From NCBI GenBank assembly GCA_018302185.1, contig JAGVZX010000013.1:1-15627 (forward strand): a DNA stretch of 15,627 nt, given 5' to 3'. Source of the stretch: Candidatus Woesearchaeota archaeon (GTDB lineage Archaea; Nanobdellota; Nanobdellia; Woesearchaeales; UBA10200). The notes under the pieces were generated by a model. It ran no database searches, was not told where the DNA came from, and worked only from the letters and a program-made list of their open reading frames with translations. Of the stretch, positions 1 to 5,344 are shown piece by piece. Made by a program: the position numbers and the translations under genes. Numbering within the stretch: the first letter of the stretch is position 1; each line of letters starts with the position of its first letter.

Positions 1-896
1 ATGTCATCGATGCCTTTCTGGCAGAAAACGACATTTGCTCCTGAGTTGATTATCTTGTTGACCATATCTTTCAGCATCTTTTCTTCCTGATCCAAGAATG
101 CCTGCATCTGATCAGGGGATGTTATCTGGATCTTTGCATCTGTTTCAGTGCTTCTAATCTCTATAGCAGAGTTTATCAATGCGATCTTTGCGTTCTTGAT
201 CTGCCTTGGCATCTCGCTGTGAACTTTTTCTTTGTCTAATACAATGCCTTTGATCAGCTTAGTGTCTTCTACTGCGCCGCCCACTTTTTTCTCTATCTTT
301 ATCTCTTCTGTGTCGATGTAAGCTACTTTCTCGCCAAGCTCTGCAACATCTTTTACTGCAGTTACAATTATGTCTGAAAGGATCTCTTTTGCCTGCTCTG
401 CTACTTTACCAGTCATTGCTGTTACAACAATATTCTTTAAAAGCTGTGTGTCTTTGATGCTAATAGGTTCTGCAATCTTTTCTAAAATCTCATGCGCTTT
501 AACAGCTGCAATTCTAAATCCTCTAGTTATGATTGTAGGATGGACTTCCTGGTCTAATAATCCTTCTGCGTTCTTTAATAATTCGCCAGCAAATACTACT
601 GCTGTTGTTGTTCCGTCGCCAACTTCCTGTTCCTGTGTTTTAGCAACTTCAACTATCATCTTTGCTGCAGGATGCTCTATCTGCATCTCTTCCAAGATTG
701 TGACGCCATCATTTGTAATTGTTATGTCTCCTAAACTGTCAACTATCATCTTGTCCATTCCTTTTGGTCCAAGAGTCGTTCTTACTGTCTCAGCTACCAT
801 CTTTGCAGCTGCAATGTTATTTCTCTGCGCGCTTCTGCCTGAGTTTCTTTGTGTGCCTTCTGGCAGAATAAATATTGGTTGTATCTGTTGTCCCAT
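1..896 (-). CDS. Thermosome subunit (group II chaperonin), N-terminal part, cut by the window edge
   Basis: Reading leftward from the ATG at 896-894 gives 298 residues with no stop before the window edge, so only about the first half of the protein is present. It begins MGQQIQPIFILPEGTQR and carries the group II chaperonin nucleotide-binding motifs LGPKGMDKM (about residues 42-50), NDGVTILEEM (62-71) and GDGTTT (93-98, the ATPase motif), followed by intermediate and apical domain sequence. Thermosomes are two-ring ATP-driven folding chambers in the archaeal cytoplasm. A GAGGGGG ribosome-binding site lies about 6 bases before the ATG. The TATA box at 1015-1022 implies a leader of roughly 95 bases, long for an archaeon. 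The gene is divergent from the unknown gene at 1100. Identity is certain; which subunit type it is cannot be told. Confidence 0.97.
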   Translation of the reverse strand, partial: MGQQIQPIFILPEGTQRNSGRSAQRNNIAAAKMVAETVRTTLGPKGMDKMIVDSLGDITITNDGVTILEEMQIEHPAAKMIVEVAKTQEQEVGDGTTTAVVFAGELLKNAEGLLDQEVHPTIITRGFRIAAVKAHEILEKIAEPISIKDTQLLKNIVVTAMTGKVAEQAKEILSDIIVTAVKDVAELGEKVAYIDTEEIKIEKKVGGAVEDTKLIKGIVLDKEKVHSEMPRQIKNAKIALINSAIEIRSTETDAKIQITSPDQMQAFLDQEEKMLKDMVNKIINSGANVVFCQKGIDD

Positions 897-1014
897 TTTT
901 TCTTCCCCCTCAAAATTGTTTTTTAATCTATCTATTGTTGATTGTGCTCTTTGCTCTTTATTTAGATTTTCGCTATGAATCAACAAATCTCATTAATTCG
1001 TTTATTACTGGTGG

Positions 1015-1022
1015 TATATAAA
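1015..1022 (-). promoter_or_regulatory. TATA box of the thermosome gene
   Basis: On the minus strand this reads TTTATATA, preceded by an A-rich stretch that could act as BRE. Transcription would start near 992, leaving an untranslated leader of about 95 bases before the ATG at 896. The plus-strand gene at 1100 has its own TATA box close by, so this is a divergent promoter region. Confidence 0.7.
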
Positions 1023-1066
1023 TATATCTATTTTTTTGTTTTTTTGCACACAAATATGTCATCAGG

Positions 1067-1074
1067 TTTAAAAA
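1067..1074 (+). promoter_or_regulatory. TATA box of the gene at 1100
   Basis: TTTAAAAA centred about 29 bases before the ATG at 1100. This spacing predicts a leaderless or nearly leaderless transcript, which supports 1100 as the start. Confidence 0.55.
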
Positions 1075-1099
1075 GGGAATATTATTTGTTAGGCGCAAT

Positions 1100-1744
1100 A
1101 TGGGGAATGGTGAGGGAACTAGTGTTATGGAAAGAGGTGCAGAAGTACGAGATGCTTCATCTGCTCCAGTTTCTAGATATGAGCCTGAATGGCTTGTTGA
1201 AGATGGTTATGGTCATAAACTCCCTAGATTTACACTTGATCTGCTTGTGGTTGCAGACAGTGAAGTACCTGATTCTCGCAGTGAAGAAAGGACAAGTGAT
1301 GATGCTGAGGGTAAGACCAATAGGACAGATTCACCTAAAAATGGTACAGTTAGACAATCCATAGTAGATATCCTTATGAAGTATGGTTCTGTTAAGCAAA
1401 ATTACGAGGGCCATATTGCAGTAGCCTATCCTTGTAAAGGCAATATTATAGGTGATTATATTATATATTCTAATCCTTTTAATGGGGAATTTGGGAGGTC
1501 AAATACTGTGAAACATCGCGATGATAGAACTGATATAGCAGTTATGGAGAGCGTTGCTACATATTTGAATGTAAGCAGAAAACAAGATTATCATGGTCTG
1601 CATACGCCTGTTATAATAGGAAAAACACATTCTGGACAATTACAAAAACATCTCGAAGCACGTGGGTTAGGTGATTTGGTGAGGGTAATTCCAGTACCCT
1701 CTTATGTACCAAGTTCACCTGCAAAAGATGCGAGCAGGAATTAA
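1100..1744 (+). CDS. Unknown protein, 214 residues
   Basis: I do not recognise this family. The first 85 residues are polar and charged with little hydrophobic pattern and look disordered. From about residue 86 (SIVDILMKYG) to 195 the sequence is more globular, with alternating hydrophobic stretches such as HIAVAYPCKGNIIGDYIIYS and HTPVIIGKT. There is no signal peptide or membrane segment. The start is chosen because ATG at 1100 sits at the expected distance from a TATA box at 1067-1074, giving a leaderless transcript without a Shine-Dalgarno site. It is divergent from the thermosome gene and lies 72 bases before the histone gene. Another open frame overlaps its first part (975-1364) but lacks a promoter at the right place and has atypical composition. 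Confidence 0.7.
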   Translation: MGNGEGTSVMERGAEVRDASSAPVSRYEPEWLVEDGYGHKLPRFTLDLLVVADSEVPDSRSEERTSDDAEGKTNRTDSPKNGTVRQSIVDILMKYGSVKQNYEGHIAVAYPCKGNIIGDYIIYSNPFNGEFGRSNTVKHRDDRTDIAVMESVATYLNVSRKQDYHGLHTPVIIGKTHSGQLQKHLEARGLGDLVRVIPVPSYVPSSPAKDASRN

Positions 1745-1762
1745 TCACTTGATTAAAGAAAT

Positions 1763-1770
1763 CTTTAAAT
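1763..1770 (+). promoter_or_regulatory. TATA box of the histone gene
   Basis: CTTTAAAT, predicting a start of transcription near 1793 and a leader of about 24 bases that includes the GGAGG ribosome-binding site at 1804-1808. Confidence 0.6.
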
Positions 1771-1816
1771 AACATGGCTGCTTTCTTGTTGTTTAATATC
1801 GTAGGAGGTTAAAATC

Positions 1817-2050
1817 ATGCAACGAAATACATCGACAATACCGAAAGCTGTGGCAGCAAGATTACTGATGAATGCAGGCGCTAAAAGGGTCTCTCAGGAT
1901 GCAGCAGATGCATTTGCTGAAGTCATGGAGAAGATCTCTCAGGATATAGGCAGGGTATCTAATGATATCGCAAAGCATTCAGGCAGAAAGACAGTGCAGG
2001 ACGGCGACATCAAGCTTGCTAAGGATAAGCTGTACAGGGTGCTTGGATAA
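1817..2050 (+). CDS. Archaeal histone (HMf family)
   Basis: The 77-residue protein is a single histone fold of the usual archaeal length. It opens with STIPKAVAARLLMNAGAKRVS (helix 1 and first loop), continues through a long central helix DAADAFAEVMEKISQDIGRVSNDIAKHSGR, and ends with the second loop and third helix in TVQDGDIKLAKDKLYRVLG. Such proteins dimerise and wrap DNA, organising the chromosome. No N- or C-terminal tail is present. A strong GGAGG site lies 8 bases before the ATG, and a TATA box lies at 1763-1770. T-rich sequence follows the stop, so the gene is probably monocistronic. Confidence 0.97.
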   Translation: MQRNTSTIPKAVAARLLMNAGAKRVSQDAADAFAEVMEKISQDIGRVSNDIAKHSGRKTVQDGDIKLAKDKLYRVLG

Positions 2051-2059
2051 TCTGGAGTA

Positions 2060-2102
2060 TCTTTTATATGTTTTCTTTTTTATTCATTAGGTTTTTTCTT
2101 TT
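2060..2102 (+). terminator. T-rich terminator after the histone gene
   Basis: Several runs of five to six T follow the histone stop codon within about 40 bases. Oligo-T tracts are the usual archaeal transcription terminators. No hairpin is needed or seen. Confidence 0.5.
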
Positions 2103-2150
2103 CATCAATTGTTATCATTTTATTGCGGAATAATTTTTTCCAACAACATA

Positions 2151-2159
2151 TTTATATAA
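2151..2159 (+). promoter_or_regulatory. TATA box of the tRNA-Ala gene
   Basis: TTTATATAA, centred about 30 bases before the first base of the mature tRNA, so transcription would begin a few bases upstream of position 2185. Confidence 0.7.
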
Positions 2160-2229
2160 CTTCGAGCTTTATTTTGATTTATATGGGCTGGTGGTGAAAT
2201 CCGGTATCATACACCCTTGGCTTGGGTGA

Positions 2230-2256
2230 TTAGGTTGCAGTTGCAAACTAACCCTA
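2230..2256 (+). other. tRNA intron 1, in the variable region
   Basis: Bulge-helix-bulge model: central helix GGGT (2224-2227, the anticodon-stem 3' strand) with ACCC (2251-2254); 3-base bulges GAT (2228-2230) and TAG (2255-2257); outer helix GCTT (2220-2223) with AGGC (2258-2261); inner intron hairpin TAGGTTGC/GCAAACTA with one mismatch and an AGTT loop. Cutting between bulge bases 2 and 3 removes 27 bases. The exact cut sites are predicted and could shift, because this product has a 7-base variable region. Confidence 0.7.
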
Positions 2257-2273
2257 GAGGCTGCGGGTTCAAA

Positions 2274-2305
2274 ATAAGATGCAGCAATTGTTGTGTCTAT
2301 GAATT
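2274..2305 (+). other. tRNA intron 2, in the T-loop (59/60)
   Basis: The outer helix is the T-stem itself (GCGGG with CCCGC). The central 4-bp helix is TTCA (2268-2271) with TGAA (2300-2303), with 3-base bulges AAA (2272-2274) and TTT (2304-2306). The intron interior forms a 10-bp hairpin, including G-U pairs, with one bulged A and an AATT loop. Removing 32 bases restores the 7-base T-loop TTCAAAT exactly. Introns between positions 59 and 60 are known in some archaea. Confidence 0.82.
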
Positions 2306-2319
2306 TCCCGCCCAGTCCA

Positions 2320-2330
2320 TATTTTTTATC
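2320..2330 (+). terminator. Oligo-T terminator of the tRNA gene
   Basis: A run of six T directly follows the tRNA 3' end, as expected for archaeal tRNA transcription units. It lies only about 13 bases before the next start codon. Confidence 0.45.
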
Positions 2331-2342
2331 TCTCTTATCTCA

Positions 2343-2783
2343 ATGAAATCCAAACTCAAAGAATGGCTGAACAGATACTTGATCGCTGAATTGATATCGA
2401 TAGCATTTGCCATGATTGCAGCATTTTTCATAGATATCTTATTGCATAATCCAATTGTTACAGCATTGGCTGCAACCTGGATGAGCAATGTAGGTTTTTA
2501 TGGTGCAATCGTGTTTAAAGACATCAAAGCCAAGAAAAAACTGCACGGCAAAATTACGCTGCAGATTTATCTAAAAACTTTCATCGGTTTGATCGTGGAG
2601 TTTGGACCTGCCGAGTATTTGGATAGCTTTCTTATCAGACCATTTATACTCTATATCTTTCCGATATTATTAGGCAGTCTAACTTGGGGAATATTTATCG
2701 GCATAATGGCAGCAAATATAACTTACTATCTGCCTGTCATAATATCTTATGAGATGAAGAAAAAGTATCTGAAGAAGCTGTAG
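2343..2783 (+). CDS. Small multi-pass membrane protein, unknown function
   Basis: The 146-residue protein has a short basic N-terminus (MKSKLKEWLNRY), then hydrophobic segments at about residues 13-33, 38-57, 80-93 and 102-134, with a lysine-rich loop IKAKKKLHGK between the second and third and a basic C-terminus (MKKKYLKKL). This fits about four membrane helices. I do not recognise a family or active-site motif. The open frame extends upstream to 2217, but that part overlaps the tRNA gene, so the ATG at 2343 is taken as the start. There is no clear Shine-Dalgarno site and no well-placed TATA box. It may depend on transcripts running on from the tRNA promoter or on the T-rich stretch at 2320-2330. 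Confidence 0.75.
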   Translation: MKSKLKEWLNRYLIAELISIAFAMIAAFFIDILLHNPIVTALAATWMSNVGFYGAIVFKDIKAKKKLHGKITLQIYLKTFIGLIVEFGPAEYLDSFLIRPFILYIFPILLGSLTWGIFIGIMAANITYYLPVIISYEMKKKYLKKL

Positions 2784-2854
2784 TTGCAACAACCGTCAAT
2801 AAACAAAAAACTAATGTCACTACATTCCTTACTTTTTTATTTATAATAAAAAAG

Positions 2855-2864
2855 TATTTAAATA
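2855..2864 (+). promoter_or_regulatory. TATA box before the structured RNA region
   Basis: TATTTAAATA, followed about 26 bases later (near 2886) by sequence with strong folding potential and no convincing protein gene. It could drive a separate RNA or a long leader for uS15. Confidence 0.55.
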
Positions 2865-2921
2865 ACGCCTCTTTTTTACCTAATGTTTGAGAGATAAGCC
2901 GGTAAATGGTTTAGTCAGAAA

Positions 2922-2989
2922 GAGTTGTAATGTCGAGCTAAGCGAGACATTACGATGGTTTGATTAAACTTTAGCGAAGCTAAAGTTTA
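2922..2989 (+). repeat. Leader RNA element, copy at 2.9 kb
   Basis: Contains GAGTTG (2922-2927), then hairpin TAATGTC/GACATTA whose loop has tandem G-A pairs, a GC/GC 2-bp helix and triloop TAA. The conserved joining block CGATGGTTTGATTAAA (2953-2968) follows. The second hairpin, with triloop GAA, has an 11-bp stem (2965-2975 with 2979-2989). The joining block differs at two positions from the rpsO and dnaK copies, while the stems differ by compensating changes. Unlike those copies, it does not end at the start of a recognisable gene. Confidence 0.8.
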
Positions 2990-3005
2990 CTTGCTTATGC
3001 TGGAA

Positions 3006-3072
3006 AACAAAGAAGACTGAATTGTGTGATTTCAATCATGCAATCCATTTTATTGTAAATTCGTTCTTTGTT
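3006..3072 (+). other. Imperfect long hairpin
   Basis: AACAAAGAA (3006-3014) pairs with TTCTTTGTT (3064-3072), 9 bp. After a small internal loop GAATT (3019-3023) pairs with AATTC (3058-3062). Inside is a 7-bp hairpin, GTGTGAT with ATCATGC, closed by TTCA. Potential RNA structure only; the role is unknown. Confidence 0.5.
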
Positions 3073-3118
3073 CTTTCAGTGAATTTCAACAGATTAATAA
3101 TAAAAATAAAAACAAAAC

Positions 3119-3211
3119 GGAGGGCTCGCAAAAAGTTAGGCAATGAGTTGTAATGTCGAACGAAGTGAGACATTACGATGGTTTGGTTAAGCTTTTACGC
3201 AGTAAAAGGTT
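3119..3211 (+). promoter_or_regulatory. Structured 5' leader of rpsO (shared RNA element)
   Basis: The leader runs from GGAGGGCTCG (3119-3128) to the base before the uS15 ATG. It contains GAGTTG (3145-3150), hairpin P2 with stem TAATGTC (3151-3157) / GACATTA (3169-3175), tandem G-A pairs, an AC/GT helix and a GAA triloop. The invariant joining block CGATGGTTTGGTTAAG (3176-3191) follows, then hairpin P3, CTTTTAC (3192-3198) / GTAAAAG (3202-3208) around GCA. P3 holds most of the AAAGGT ribosome-binding site (3205-3210), and ATG follows three bases after the stem. The dnaK leader has the same order and the same distances. A-rich sequence precedes both in place of a clear TATA box. Confidence 0.8.
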
Positions 3212-3667
3212 ATGGCAAAGATGCATTCAAGAGCAAGAGGAAGAAGTCAAAGTACAAAGCCAAGCAAGATCACTCAAAAGGCATGGGTAAGGTATGGAGA
3301 GAAAGAGATTGAGCTTTTGATCTTAAAGCTTGCAAAAGAAGGGCAATCCCCTAGCCAGATCGGCTTGCATTTAAGAGATACTTACGGCATCCCAAGTGTA
3401 AGGGCAGCTATAGGCAGAAAAGTCAGCAAAGTTTTAGCTGAAAAAAGCCTGCTTAAAGAGCTTCCAGAAGATCTGATGGCATTGATCAGAAGAGATGTGC
3501 AGATAAGAAAGCACCTGGAAAAAAACAAGCACGACCAGCCAGCAAGGCGCGGCTTAAATCTGACAGAATCCAAGATAAAAAGGCTAGTCAAGTATTATAA
3601 AGAGACTGCTAGATTATCTGAAGAATGGAAGTATGATGCTGACAAAGTTAAGCTTTACGTCCAGTAA
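3212..3667 (+). CDS. rpsO: 30S ribosomal protein uS15 (archaeal S15P)
   Basis: The 151-residue protein has the length and start (MAKMHSRARG) of archaeal and eukaryotic S15/S13e, longer than bacterial S15 by an N-terminal extension. The central region has the motifs SPSQIGLHLRDTYGIPSVRAAIGRKVSKVL, and the C-terminal half (LPEDLMALIRRDVQIRKHLEKNKHDQPARRGLNLTESKIKRLVKYYK) is the S15 core that binds the small-subunit RNA three-way junction. It is followed by the DHH protein gene, a pairing I recall as common in archaea. Translation is probably controlled by the structured leader at 3119-3211, whose last hairpin masks the ribosome-binding site. Confidence 0.97.
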   Translation: MAKMHSRARGRSQSTKPSKITQKAWVRYGEKEIELLILKLAKEGQSPSQIGLHLRDTYGIPSVRAAIGRKVSKVLAEKSLLKELPEDLMALIRRDVQIRKHLEKNKHDQPARRGLNLTESKIKRLVKYYKETARLSEEWKYDADKVKLYVQ

Positions 3668-3708
3668 AGTTTTTTATTTCTTTTTTTATCTTATTATTTT
3701 ATCTTATC
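3667..3708 (+). terminator. T-rich terminator after rpsO
   Basis: Runs of six and seven T with further T-rich sequence directly after the uS15 stop codon. Most rpsO transcripts probably end here, and the next gene has its own TATA-like sequence (TTTTTTATA, 3721-3729). Confidence 0.5.
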
Positions 3709-3757
3709 AAATTAACTCAATTTTTTATAAGTATTTATTTTTTAAAGAGGGGGTAAG

Positions 3758-5272
3758 TTGGATAACCACGTCTATTTTCAGGAATTGCTAGAAAAAGCAG
3801 CTTCATTTTACAAAAGCATTGAAGCTGATAAAGTCATTAGGATAATCGCTCATCTGGATGCAGATGGGATAGCATCATGCGGAATATTCAGCAGATTTTT
3901 GCTTGCTGAAAAAAGAAAATTTGTTGTTAGCTTTGTACATGATCTTAGGCAGGAGTTTTTGCAAAAGGTTGGTGCAGAACATTATAATTATTACCTCTTT
4001 CTTGATCTAGGCTCTGCAAACCTCTCAGGACTAGAAAAAAAGTTACCGAATAAAAAAATTCTTGTGATTGACCATTGCTATGCTGATAAACAGGTTGTAG
4101 TTGAGAATGAGGCAGGTGATGCAGCTAGTGCAGGAAATATTGTGCAGGTGAATCCTTATCTCGTTGGCATAGATGGCAGCAAAGAAATATCATCTGCTGG
4201 AATGGTATATTTATTGTGCGCAAAAATAAATTATGGGTCAATGGATGAAGCTGTAATTAACTCTCTTGGTGTTCTGACATTAATTGGAGCAATTGGTGAC
4301 TGCCAAGATTCAGGGGGATTTACAGGCATCAATAAGATTCTACTTGACAATGCAATTGAAAAAAACAGTATAACTAAATCTCAAGGATTAACAATTATCA
4401 CTGACATGAATCAGCCTGTCCACAAGATGCTTGAATACTCAATAAGCCAAGTTCTGCCAGGTATCACAGGAAGCGAAGCTGAATCATTTAATTTTTTAGC
4501 TGGATTAGGTATCAATCCAAAGCATGACAACTCATGGAAAGTTTGCGCACATCTGGCAGAAGAGGATATCAGTAAAATAAAAGCTGCATTGCAAAATAAG
4601 TTTATGGATAAATCTTTTATTAGCAATCTTTATGGAGATAATTATCATCTGACTTCTAATTTTGCTTTATTTGGCAATAATCTAAGAGAGATTTCTGCAA
4701 TCATCAAGGCATGCGGAAGAATGGGGAATGCGCAACTTGGATTACGGCTTTTTATTGGTCTAGGCAGTTTAAACAATATGGTTAGTGTAGGTGATAATGC
4801 TACCTCTAATCTCGCATCGCTTGCAAAGAAATGCAGTGTTGAATACAGAAATAAGCTTTTGGCTGCATTATCCTGGTATGTTAAAAACAAAGATTCACCA
4901 AATGTGATGAAAGGAAATGGCTATTTTATTGTCAATCTTACCTCAATTAGGGATTTTAATGCAAATCTGCTTGGCAAGGCCATCGAGATCATCTCTATAT
5001 CTGGAGAAGTTCAGGCAAATACTCTGGTGTTAGGGTTGGCAGTTGAAAATAATTTTAATGTGAAAGTTTCCTTGCGTTATCTTGGTCAAGACAAAGAATC
5101 TGCTCCAAAATTAGATCGAATTTTAAAAGAGATTACTGAGCAGATTAATGGAGAGATTTTAGGCCATAGGCATGTTATGGGGGCATTGATCCCTAGAGAA
5201 AAAGAGATGGATTTTATCAAAATCGCTAGAAAAGTGCTTGAATCTAGGGCGATGGAAGAGATAATAAGATGA
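3758..5272 (+). CDS. DHH-family phosphoesterase, archaeal RecJ-like (GAN type)
   Basis: The 504-residue protein has the DHH motifs in order: motif I HLDADGIAS (D34, D36), motif II FLDLGSAN (D83), motif III IDHCYAD (D105, H106, C107) and motif IV GAIGDCQD (D181, D184). A DHHA1-like C-terminal domain ends with GHRHVMGALIP. Archaeal relatives are single-strand exonucleases that bind GINS in the replication machinery, or related RNA nucleases. The length and the position after rpsO fit that group. The start is a TTG, supported by a GAGGGGG site at 3747-3753. The second His of the DHH signature is Cys here, an unusual change at a metal-binding position. The assignment to the superfamily is firm; the exact substrate is not. 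Confidence 0.88.
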   Translation: MDNHVYFQELLEKAASFYKSIEADKVIRIIAHLDADGIASCGIFSRFLLAEKRKFVVSFVHDLRQEFLQKVGAEHYNYYLFLDLGSANLSGLEKKLPNKKILVIDHCYADKQVVVENEAGDAASAGNIVQVNPYLVGIDGSKEISSAGMVYLLCAKINYGSMDEAVINSLGVLTLIGAIGDCQDSGGFTGINKILLDNAIEKNSITKSQGLTIITDMNQPVHKMLEYSISQVLPGITGSEAESFNFLAGLGINPKHDNSWKVCAHLAEEDISKIKAALQNKFMDKSFISNLYGDNYHLTSNFALFGNNLREISAIIKACGRMGNAQLGLRLFIGLGSLNNMVSVGDNATSNLASLAKKCSVEYRNKLLAALSWYVKNKDSPNVMKGNGYFIVNLTSIRDFNANLLGKAIEIISISGEVQANTLVLGLAVENNFNVKVSLRYLGQDKESAPKLDRILKEITEQINGEILGHRHVMGALIPREKEMDFIKIARKVLESRAMEEIIR

Positions 5273-5344
5273 TGGATTATCAAAGCTTATCAACTATTCT
5301 TTTAAGACTTCTTTATTACTTCTTAGTGGTTAAAAAATAGAAAA

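Larger units (their letters stand above)
2185..2319 (+). tRNA. tRNA-Ala(GGC) with two non-anticodon-loop introns
   Basis: The cloverleaf can be built by hand. Acceptor GGGCTGG (2185-2191) pairs with CCAGTCC (2312-2318), including the G3-U70 wobble that marks alanine tRNAs; A2319 is the discriminator. D-stem GTGA pairs with TCAT and the D-loop contains GG. Anticodon stem CACCC (2212-2216) pairs with GGGTG (2224-2228) around loop TTGGCTT, anticodon GGC at 2219-2221. T-stem GCGGG (2263-2267) pairs with CCCGC (2307-2311). The variable region and T-loop are too long unless two introns (2230-2256 and 2274-2305) are removed; each forms a bulge-helix-bulge. The spliced T-loop is the standard TTCAAAT. 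A15 pairs with T48 as expected. CCA is not encoded. One doubt is that the canonical cuts leave a 7-base variable region instead of 5. U at position 37 is also uncommon. Confidence 0.88.
2886..3095 (+). ncRNA. Candidate structured RNA containing a third copy of the leader element
   Basis: The stretch between the membrane-protein gene and the uS15 leader has no protein gene beyond a 7-codon frame (ATG at 2997, TGA at 3018-3020). It has a TATA box at the right distance and two structured parts. The first (2894-2998) matches the rpsO and dnaK leader element. The second (3006-3072) is an imperfect hairpin. The closing pair ATAAGC (2894-2899) with GCTTAT (2993-2998) encloses the first part. No T-run marks a 3' end, so the RNA may continue into the uS15 leader. 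I cannot match it to a known RNA class such as SRP RNA or RNase P RNA. Confidence 0.45.

Noticed and set aside
370..978. 202-codon open frame on the plus strand
   Set aside because: It lies antisense to the thermosome gene, whose translation is unmistakable. The plus-strand product is Ser/Cys/Ile-rich and resembles nothing.
975..1364. 129-codon open frame overlapping the unknown gene at 1100
   Set aside because: No promoter or ribosome-binding site in place. It runs through both divergent TATA boxes, while the frame from 1100 is longer and has a correctly spaced TATA box.
2185..2319. Class II tRNA (Leu or Ser) with a long variable arm, or a split tRNA half
   Set aside because: The G3-U70 pair, GGC anticodon and ideal bulge-helix-bulge at both extra segments indicate tRNA-Ala with introns. 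All parts are present in order, so it is not split.
2217..2342. N-terminal extension of the membrane protein from TTG at 2217
   Set aside because: It lies within the tRNA-Ala gene, so the ATG at 2343 is a better start.
2886..3095. SRP RNA, RNase P RNA or an H/ACA guide RNA
   Set aside because: Their conserved sequence blocks were not found. An ACA occurs near 3089 but is not at the required distance from a pseudouridylation pocket.
3151..3175. Kink-turn (L7Ae site) in hairpin P2
   Set aside because: Tandem G-A pairs are present, but the three-base bulge that defines a kink-turn is missing in all three copies.
2922..3211. Transposon ends or CRISPR repeats as an explanation for the repeated element
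   Set aside because: No transposase, no target duplication and no regular spacing. The copies differ by compensating changes in stems, and two end exactly at start codons.
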